From contig PMGP01000004.1 of the NCBI GenBank assembly GCA_003156235.1, positions 1,459-6,985 on the forward strand: DNA of 5,527 nt, written 5' to 3'. How positions within the stretch are numbered: position 1 is the stretch's first letter; the number at the start of each line of letters is the position of its first letter. This DNA is from Acidobacteriaceae bacterium (GTDB lineage Bacteria > Acidobacteriota > Terriglobia > Terriglobales > Acidobacteriaceae). Shown here in pieces: positions 1 through 5,527 of the stretch. Position numbers and translations under genes: made by a program. The notes under the pieces are model-generated. The model was not told the origin of the DNA, ran no database searches, and saw only the letters and a list, made by a program, of their open reading frames with translations.

Positions 1-3000
1 AACCTGAAAAAGCGGTGGAAGGTCCGCAGGCGTATCACGCTGACATTTCTCAGCTTCGGCAAGCTCCTCATGTACTGCGATCTCAACCCGAACCCTGGCA
101 CAATCGGCCAGAGCATCGCCAATCACCCGCTCGTCCGTGAATTGTTTGAGGGAATAAAAAAGCCGAACATCAATCTGGCTGAGGAATACGCCATCGACGA
201 GCCCAGTCTGAAGAAGGATGTTCCACTGTTGATTCGTGATGCTGACAGTTCCCAGCACAGTGCACTGATTCATGCTCTCCGTGGAAAGAATCTGGTCATC
301 GAAGGGCCACCGGGCACTGGCAAATCTCAGACCATCACCAATCTGATTGCTGCGGCGCTTGCCAGCGGCAAAACGGTGCTTTTTGTTTCAGAGAAATTAG
401 CCGCTCTTGAGGTTGTTCGCAGTCGGCTTGATGATGTCGGGCTGGGGATTTTCTGCCTTGAACTTCACAGTCACAAGACAAAGAAGGGAGCTCTGCTCAA
501 TGACATTGCGCTGCGGTGCAATAAGCGCGGCACCTTCCGCGAGCCTGGAGACCTCGACAACCAGCTGTCCATCGTCGAGCAGAAGAAGCAGCTTCTCACC
601 AAATATGCCTCTCTCATCAACAAAACGATCGAGCCCTTCCAGGCGACCATTTTCGATATTCTATGGGCCCGAGATCGGAGCGGCCAGGAGATCGGCCGTC
701 ATCGCGATGTGCTCGGACAGATGTTCTTCCCGCACATTGTGAAGTTCACGAAGACGGATTTCGCTGAGGTTGAACAGCTTGTCTCCATCTATGGACAGAC
801 ACTAGCTGCCATTCTTGAGACCTGCGATTCCCTGGACCGGCACCCTTGGGCTTGGGTGACCGTCCCTCTTGGAATCGACGCAGAAGAACGCATTTTCAGT
901 GTATTAGAGGAGTTTCTTGCCACAATGAGGCGCGCCGAAGAATGCCGCGCCCGACTGGAAGATACCTGTGGGATTGCCCTCGAAGAGTCCACCCATGGCC
1001 TCGAAAGGGCCGGAAACATCTTAGCCGACCTTCCAGAAGCCGATGACAATCTCTCTGAAAGATTACTTACCCCTTGCCAGACACTCTCGACTAGGCAGCA
1101 GCTTACCGAATTTTCCAGCCATTTGGAAGCCTATCGCGCTTCCTACAATAGCCTGACGCCGTTGACGACACTGGTCGACACCTTTCTTGACGCACAAATC
1201 GACCAAGAACTTGCTGATGCTCTTGAATGCCTACGGCGCTGGAAGCTGGAAAACCATCCAGTCAGGGATCTGCGCGAGACATGGAAGATTGCTTCTGAAA
1301 CAGCGAAACTGCTTGAAGAGGCTCATTCCTCCTTTCGTACGCTTCTGGCCGTGGTCGATTGCGACGTGACACCAACACACTCGGCAATCACCTATCTGCT
1401 CGAATTTGTCCGCATCTTGGAATCCGCGCCATTCGATCATCTACACCTCCGCAAGTCCATATATGAGGATGAATGCATCAAGCCGGCGTTGCAGGCCGCC
1501 AAGTACGAGGCCCGCGAGATCAAGGAAAAGGCGACGCAGCTTGGCCAGCACTTCGACCTCTCACTCGTAGGCGGGATGCACACACCGGCTCATCTGCTCC
1601 AGTGCGCCGCTGAATTGGATTCCGCATCCTTCTGGCAGCGCATCTTTGGCAGTGAGTACCGGAAGTCCGTTAAGGCCTACACACAGATCGCTTTGGACAA
1701 GAGAAAGACCCGTCGGGACGACATGAGCCATTCGCTCCGAATTGTTGCCGAACACGTACAACGCCGCGGCCGCTTTGAGAACAACGCGAACTACCAAACG
1801 CTTTTTGGTGTAGAGTTCCGTGGCATAGAAAGTGCCTGGGAAGAATTTGATTTAATTCTCCGATGGTACGAACAGGTGCTTATTGCCCTGCCGGATCACC
1901 GAGAGCAGGCCCAGCCTTTCCGCCAGATATTGTTCAGCGCCCGCGCGGAGCGACTAAAGGTTATCAAGCTCAACATCGCTACCGTTCAGGAATCCGTTAC
2001 CGCGCTCCAATTGATCGCTTCGCGCATTGCGGACTTCTCGCGCGCGGTGCCAGGTCAACTTTCGTTGATTGCCTCCGGCTCCTTTGAAGCTATTCTCAAC
2101 TGTATCCGGGCTCTGGATCAAGAGCTTGGCAACGTGCTACAGGTTATCGAGCAGCGCGGAATCTGCGACGACGTGACCGTAGAGTATGTCTTGAGTGCCC
2201 TGCCAGCTGCCCGGAAATGCCGGAATTCCAAGGCTGCTATCGAGGCCGCTACAAACCTGCACGCCATCCTGGGCGATGCCTATCGGGGAGTCGATACAGA
2301 TGTCAGTTTCATCAAGCGCACAGTCGAGTTCGTAGGGAATATTGCGAGACGCAACCTGCCGGAAACGACGTTTACTTGGCTCTTGTGCGACGAGTACAAA
2401 AGCCGCTTCGGCCAGCTTCGCAGTCTGCTTAACACTACTTCTGATTGCGCCGACCGGCTTCGGAAGTTATTGAAAGAGTTGGACTCCCTTTCGGAGTCCG
2501 ACTACTGGACATCACACTCCCCGAGCGCCTTCAATAGTATGCGGGCCCTCGCGGAGAACGCACAATCGCATCCGGAGGCTTTAGCTCAGTGGAACTCCCT
2601 TCTCAGGCTGCGAATCAAGAGCAAAGAGGAGCGGATCGAACGGCTAATGAAGCTTGCTGACTCACTGGATTTACCACCTCTTGAGTTGGTGAAAGCATTC
2701 CGTTTTGTCTTCTACAATTCGCTCTGCCGGCACGTATTCTCCGACAACCCCGAATTGGATCAGATGACGGGGATCACGCAAGAGGAGTTGCGCCGCCAAT
2801 TCGCCGCCGCCGACAAGGAATCCATTCGGCTCTACAGCGAGCGGGTTGCCGCCATCATCGACAAGCGGCCGACGTTTCATGGCCACCAGTCCGGACCGGT
2901 TCGCGATTGGACAGACATGGCTCTTGTCTACCATGAGATCAATAAGCAGAAGCGGCACATCCCAATCCGGCAATTGATCCGGCGGGCGCCCAACGCCCTC

Positions 3001-4581
3001 GTCTCGTTAAAGCCGTGCTTCATGATGGGGCCTCTATCTGTGGCGCAGTACCTTGAGTCCGGTGGTTTGAAGTTCGATCTGGTGGTTATGGATGAAGCTT
3101 CCCAACTCAAGCCGGAAGATGCCATCGGAGCAATCGCCCGCGGTAAGCAGGTCGTCATCGTAGGAGATCCGAAACAGCTCCCCCCAACCACATTCTTCCA
3201 GCGCTCCGGCATGGATGCAGAAGACGGGAATAACGAAGATATCCGAACGGCCGCCGAAGAGGCAGAGAGCATCCTTGAAGTAGCAAGCACTTTGTACCAG
3301 CCTGTGCGCCGACTGCGGTGGCACTACCGGTCACGGCATCACAGCTTGATCGCCTTCTCCAACGCAGAGTTCTACCAGAGCGACCTGATCATCTTTCCAA
3401 CTGCCTACCATGACGATCCCTCTCTTGGTATCAAGTACAACTTCGTGGCCGATGGGATTTACGAAGATAGCCGGAATGCGCGAGAAGCCGCTGTTGTAGT
3501 TGAGGCTGTGCTGGAGCACATGCGGCAGAATCCCGACGAATCCCTCGGTGTGGTGGCGCTCAACTTCGAACAGTGCGAACTTGTTGAGGAACTGCTGGAT
3601 CACAAGCTGAGGGAAGATCCCGCAGCGGGTGCCTATCAGGAGAGGATGCAGGGCGGCCAGAACTCACTGTTTGTGAAGAATCTGGAAAACGTCCAGGGCG
3701 ACGAACGCGACGTCATCATCATTTCGACGACCTATGGACCGGATGCTCGCGGAAATCAGTACCAGCGATTTGGGCCGATCAACAATTCAAATGGCCACCG
3801 TCGGCTCAACGTCCTCTTCACGCGTGCAAAGAAGCGCGTTGTCGTTTTCAGTTCACTCGACCCTGACCGCATTCATACAAACCCCAACAGTCCTTGGGGA
3901 GTTCGGGCGCTAAAGCAGTACCTAACCTATGCTCGCACTGGCGTCCTTCAACAGGCCGACGCTGGAAGCGAACAGCCGACAAACGACTTCGAGCGGGCGG
4001 TCAGCTCAGTTCTCAAGGAGATCGGCTACGAAGTTGTACCGCAGGTTGGTGTAGCCGGATTCTTCATCGATCTCGGAGTAAAACATCCCATCAAGCCTGG
4101 CACGTTCCTGCTCGGTATCGAATGCGATGGCGCTAGCTACCACTCTGGACGGTCAGCGCGGGACCGCGACCGCCTCCGCCAGGAGATTCTCGAAAACCTC
4201 GGCTGGAAGATTCACCGAATTTGGTCTACCGACTGGTTCAAGAATAGGGACGGCGCGATCAGAAAGCTGAAGAGCCGTCTCCAGACCCTCCTAGATATGG
4301 ATCCGGAATATCGTAAGTACCAAACAGTAGCCAATCGCACTGGCATTCTCAGGCAGCGCTTAGAGGAGCTTCGTGATAAGGAGATTCGTCCTGATTTCCC
4401 TGACATTCCAGCAGAAAAGGGCTTGTTAAATTCCGAATTGCTGGGCTTCTTCATTGAGAAGCGGCCAAAGACAAGAGATGATTGGTTCCGCCGGACTCCC
4501 TTGGGGCTGCGAACGAGTGTTGACTCAAGGCAGATCGCCAAGTATCTGGACCGCGTGCTTACGATCATTGCGGAGGAATAG
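1..4581 (+). CDS. DUF4011-type superfamily 1 helicase with C-terminal Vsr/MTES_1575-like nuclease domain (5' partial), probable anti-phage defence protein
   Basis: The frame is open from base 1, giving 1526 visible residues (numbered here from the window edge). The ATG at 70 has no Shine-Dalgarno sequence and lies inside the conserved FGKLLMYCDLNP stretch, so the true start is upstream. Helicase motifs seen: Q-motif glutamine 85, Walker A GPPGTGKS 102-109, motif Ia region LFVSEKLAAL from 127, Walker B DEAS 1031-1034, GDPKQLPPT 1055-1063, RWHYRSRH 1106-1113, VQGDERDVI from 1231, and RRLNVLFTRAKKR with arginine 1275. About 920 residues, rich in predicted helix, separate motifs I and II. A nuclease domain follows (about 1328-1420) with Glu1331, Asp1357, IECDG (Glu1374, Asp1376), His1381 and GWKIHRIWSTDW from 1401. 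The last 100 residues are a tail ending in YLDRVLTIIAEE. The layout matches the DUF4011-helicase-Vsr defence proteins called hhe (from memory). Helicase and nuclease calls are strong. The defence role is inferred from family and neighbour. Confidence 0.93.
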   Translation, partial: NLKKRWKVRRRITLTFLSFGKLLMYCDLNPNPGTIGQSIANHPLVRELFEGIKKPNINLAEEYAIDEPSLKKDVPLLIRDADSSQHSALIHALRGKNLVIEGPPGTGKSQTITNLIAAALASGKTVLFVSEKLAALEVVRSRLDDVGLGIFCLELHSHKTKKGALLNDIALRCNKRGTFREPGDLDNQLSIVEQKKQLLTKYASLINKTIEPFQATIFDILWARDRSGQEIGRHRDVLGQMFFPHIVKFTKTDFAEVEQLVSIYGQTLAAILETCDSLDRHPWAWVTVPLGIDAEERIFSVLEEFLATMRRAEECRARLEDTCGIALEESTHGLERAGNILADLPEADDNLSERLLTPCQTLSTRQQLTEFSSHLEAYRASYNSLTPLTTLVDTFLDAQIDQELADALECLRRWKLENHPVRDLRETWKIASETAKLLEEAHSSFRTLLAVVDCDVTPTHSAITYLLEFVRILESAPFDHLHLRKSIYEDECIKPALQAAKYEAREIKEKATQLGQHFDLSLVGGMHTPAHLLQCAAELDSASFWQRIFGSEYRKSVKAYTQIALDKRKTRRDDMSHSLRIVAEHVQRRGRFENNANYQTLFGVEFRGIESAWEEFDLILRWYEQVLIALPDHREQAQPFRQILFSARAERLKVIKLNIATVQESVTALQLIASRIADFSRAVPGQLSLIASGSFEAILNCIRALDQELGNVLQVIEQRGICDDVTVEYVLSALPAARKCRNSKAAIEAATNLHAILGDAYRGVDTDVSFIKRTVEFVGNIARRNLPETTFTWLLCDEYKSRFGQLRSLLNTTSDCADRLRKLLKELDSLSESDYWTSHSPSAFNSMRALAENAQSHPEALAQWNSLLRLRIKSKEERIERLMKLADSLDLPPLELVKAFRFVFYNSLCRHVFSDNPELDQMTGITQEELRRQFAAADKESIRLYSERVAAIIDKRPTFHGHQSGPVRDWTDMALVYHEINKQKRHIPIRQLIRRAPNALVSLKPCFMMGPLSVAQYLESGGLKFDLVVMDEASQLKPEDAIGAIARGKQVVIVGDPKQLPPTTFFQRSGMDAEDGNNEDIRTAAEEAESILEVASTLYQPVRRLRWHYRSRHHSLIAFSNAEFYQSDLIIFPTAYHDDPSLGIKYNFVADGIYEDSRNAREAAVVVEAVLEHMRQNPDESLGVVALNFEQCELVEELLDHKLREDPAAGAYQERMQGGQNSLFVKNLENVQGDERDVIIISTTYGPDARGNQYQRFGPINNSNGHRRLNVLFTRAKKRVVVFSSLDPDRIHTNPNSPWGVRALKQYLTYARTGVLQQADAGSEQPTNDFERAVSSVLKEIGYEVVPQVGVAGFFIDLGVKHPIKPGTFLLGIECDGASYHSGRSARDRDRLRQEILENLGWKIHRIWSTDWFKNRDGAIRKLKSRLQTLLDMDPEYRKYQTVANRTGILRQRLEELRDKEIRPDFPDIPAEKGLLNSELLGFFIEKRPKTRDDWFRRTPLGLRTSVDSRQIAKYLDRVLTIIAEE

Positions 4582-4765
4582 GCCCATTCCAAACGGGAGT
4601 TGCCCCTATTTGCTCAAGGTCCGGCAGTTTCAAAACAGATATGGCATCCGCTTGCGCTTGTACTTGCTCTTTACGATGGAGACGGCCTTCAATCACTGTG
4701 GCAAACAACATGAACCAGATCGACAACTCAGTCCATCGGACCCAACGGCGTTTCCACTGCGACAT
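4565..4765 (-). CDS. Doubtful 66-residue hypothetical protein or gene remnant
   Basis: This leftward frame starts with ATG at 4763-4765, six bases after an AGGA (complement of 4772-4775), which is a good ribosome binding site position, and a TGA lies just upstream of it in frame. It ends 17 bases inside the 3' end of the helicase gene. The product has a hydrophobic patch (LSIWFMLFATVIEG) followed by a polar stretch (HRKEQVQAQADAI). I do not recognise it as a family. The words WF, LFA, EGR and AQADA recall, in order, a stretch of the potassium-pumping ATPase subunit KdpB (LFANFAEAVAEGR then KAQADAL), but the spacing differs, so this may be chance or a decayed fragment. It lies about 200 bases downstream of the PycTM-like gene on the same strand, too far to suggest tight coupling. 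Confidence 0.2.
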   Translation of the reverse strand: MSQWKRRWVRWTELSIWFMLFATVIEGRLHRKEQVQAQADAISVLKLPDLEQIGATPVWNGPIPPQ

Positions 4766-4836
4766 CCCCGGTCCTCACGACAGTTTCGGTGTTTTCGAGG
4801 ATTCAGGAATATGGTGGCGTGGACTAGCTGCGGGAA

Positions 4837-4862
4837 CCCAGGTCTCAAAATCGACACCTGGG
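4837..4862. repeat. Intergenic hairpin with CCCAGGTCTC arm
   Basis: The left arm CCCAGGTCTC (4837-4846) pairs with GACACCTGGG (4853-4862) at 9 of 10 positions around the loop AAAATC. The one mismatch would be repaired if the right arm read GAGACCTGGG. No T-run follows on either strand, so it is a poor intrinsic terminator. It resembles a dispersed intergenic repeat I recall from Acidobacteria (arms of this kind around AAAATC, followed by GGGGCACC-like sequence). Here the following GGGCACTC is similar but not exact, suggesting a slightly decayed copy. The hairpin is directly seen; the family link is from memory. Confidence 0.6.
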
Positions 4863-4913
4863 CACTCAACACGCAGTTTCGAGGTCGTGGGGACCTGACA
4901 CCGCTGAGACCTG
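4839..4913. repeat. 9-base inverted repeat spanning the hairpin
   Basis: CAGGTCTCA (4839-4847) has its exact reverse complement TGAGACCTG at 4905-4913. The left arm is the same sequence that forms the tighter hairpin at 4837-4862, so the two pairings exclude each other. A small 5-base stem, AGGTC (4882-4886) with GACCT (4892-4896), sits between the arms. This could be a nested copy of a repeat unit, or chance in a region rich in the word AGGTC. Confidence 0.4.
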
Positions 4914-4922
4914 AGCTACCCG

Positions 4923-4932
4923 CCAGATCTGG
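4923..4932. repeat. Perfect 10-base palindrome CCAGATCTGG
   Basis: This palindrome lies 32 bases past the stop codon of the leftward gene (downstream in its own direction). It could be a protein-binding site or a remnant of the repeat cluster next to it. Nothing nearby, such as promoter boxes, supports an operator role. Confidence 0.3.
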
Positions 4933-4964
4933 ACGTACCGTCGTGCTTTTTCTGGGGGATGCCG

Positions 4965-5527
4965 CTATCTAGCGGTGCAGGGCGGCGGGGTGCTCATGTC
5001 TCGGTTGTGGTTCTTTGCATGGTATGCGAGTACGCCGAGAGGCGCCAGATTAACTATGAAGACGAGCAATGCTGTAACCATGAAAAGGATGGCTTTGTTG
5101 GATCTGGCGGCTTTTGCGGTTGCAATGATCGCGTTTGCATGGACCTGCGTTGCCAGTTGGTGAAGCTGTTCCTCTTCACTAAGATTGATCAGGGATTTGC
5201 CCGCTTTGCTGAAATCTTTCCCATAGAGTTCTGCCAGGTGCAGAAAGAAGAAATGGGACTTTGGCTGGCCTAGCTTCAATCTCGGGAATACCGTGAAAAT
5301 GGCCCAGAAGACCGAAATCAGCAATAGGATGAGGGCTATGCTTGAAAGAGCGATGAAGAAAAGGGATAAAGGGTCCAAATGCCATGACGCCATATCGAGG
5401 CCGGAAGAAAGTTGTGCTGCAACAAATCCTGCGAGTACGCCGTCGATCCCCAATACAACTTGCGCCTTGCTGTCGAATGCGCGTATGTGCCCTTGTACTG
5501 AGTCAAGCTGCTTTGCGAGCTGCTCTA
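4965..5527 (-). CDS. PycTM-family (DUF5706-like) membrane effector, probable Pycsar effector (5' partial)
   Basis: The frame stays open to the right edge, giving 186 visible residues ending at the TAG at 4965-4967. An in-frame TTG at 5451-5453 could be taken as the start, but it would cut off the conserved AFDSKAQ segment at visible residues 16-22, a hallmark of the PycTM family, so the start lies beyond the window. Hydrophobic segments fall at about 22-39 (weak), 52-79 (strong) and 145-168 (strong). Between the last two is a soluble amphipathic region with QPKSHFFFLHLAELYG at 87-102 and QVHANAIIATAKAARSNKA at 127-145, matching the family pattern of a conserved lysine-bearing helix before the last membrane segment. 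A short polar, proline-containing tail ends the protein. In Pycsar such effectors sense cCMP or cUMP made by a partner PycC cyclase and impair the inner membrane. The cyclase is not visible here. Family call is good; the Pycsar role is inferred until the partner is seen, since related domains also occur alone. Confidence 0.8.
   Translation of the reverse strand, partial: EQLAKQLDSVQGHIRAFDSKAQVVLGIDGVLAGFVAAQLSSGLDMASWHLDPLSLFFIALSSIALILLLISVFWAIFTVFPRLKLGQPKSHFFFLHLAELYGKDFSKAGKSLINLSEEEQLHQLATQVHANAIIATAKAARSNKAILFMVTALLVFIVNLAPLGVLAYHAKNHNRDMSTPPPCTAR

Larger units (their letters stand above)
4582..4964. other. Convergent intergenic spacer
   Basis: This is the region between the stop codons of the two converging genes. 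Apart from the doubtful leftward frame at 4565-4765, no gene is supported: the rightward frames crossing it give low-complexity Arg/Pro/Ser-rich products with no recognisable motif. I see no hairpin followed by a T-run on either strand, so no intrinsic terminator is called although both genes end here. The right half (4837-4932) is dense in inverted repeats, listed separately. Confidence 0.6.

Noticed and set aside
2481..2499. Perfect 7-base stem GGACTCC / GGAGTCC with loop CTTTC
   Set aside because: It lies in the middle of the helicase coding sequence with no T-run and encodes ordinary residues of the helical insert, so it is most likely chance.
2671..3603. Several 90-120-codon leftward frames opposite the helicase motifs
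   Set aside because: They are antisense to the most conserved helicase motifs, whose coding constraint explains the lack of stops. None has a recognisable domain.
4454..4972. A 172-codon rightward reading frame that overlaps the end of the helicase gene and crosses the spacer
   Set aside because: The first quarter lies inside the helicase gene in another frame, the rest is Arg/Pro/Ser-rich with no motif, and it runs through the hairpin repeats and past the stop of the opposite gene. It looks like a shadow frame.
4962..4975. Hairpin CCGCT-ATCT-AGCGG at the stop codon of the leftward gene, considered as a terminator
   Set aside because: The stem has only 5 bases and no T-run follows on either strand. 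The TTTTT at 4947-4951 precedes the stem on the plus strand and reads as A-rich on the minus strand.
4965..5273. Rightward reading frames (4959-5273 and 4975-5163) opposite the membrane effector
   Set aside because: They are Cys- and Gly-rich mirror frames of the PycTM-like gene, with no recognisable motif, while the minus-strand frame shows clear family features.

Overview
The window holds the 3' part of one very large rightward gene (1-4581), a spacer of about 380 bases with no convincing gene, and the 3' part of a leftward gene (4965-5527). The two genes converge. Both run off the window edge, so neither true start codon can be seen.

The large gene encodes a superfamily 1 helicase fused to a C-terminal Vsr/MTES_1575-like nuclease. 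Its first visible residues look like the end of a DUF4011 domain. This DUF4011-helicase-nuclease layout is that of large single-protein anti-phage candidates (from memory, the 'hhe' type). The leftward gene encodes a small membrane protein with the DSKA motif, membrane segments and amphipathic middle of the PycTM family (formerly DUF5706), the membrane effector of Pycsar cyclic-pyrimidine anti-phage systems. Its usual partner, a uridylate or cytidylate cyclase, is not in the window. If present, it should lie beyond the right edge, upstream of the effector. Taken together, the window looks like the junction of two independent defence modules in a defence island. The two proteins would work by different routes: the first by acting on nucleic acid with ATP-driven translocation and cleavage, the second by damaging the membrane after a nucleotide signal.

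The spacer 4582-4964 carries a near-perfect hairpin (4837-4862), a longer-range 9-base inverted repeat using the same arm (4839-4847 with 4905-4913), a perfect 10-base palindrome (4923-4932) and one doubtful 66-codon leftward reading frame (4565-4765) with a plausible ribosome binding site. No tRNA, rRNA, CRISPR array, insertion sequence or intact transposase was seen.

The organism is a bacterium with moderately GC-rich DNA. The hairpin, with arms like CCCAGGTCTC around an AAAATC loop, resembles intergenic repeats I remember from Acidobacteria (Terriglobales). That assignment is tentative and rests on memory.
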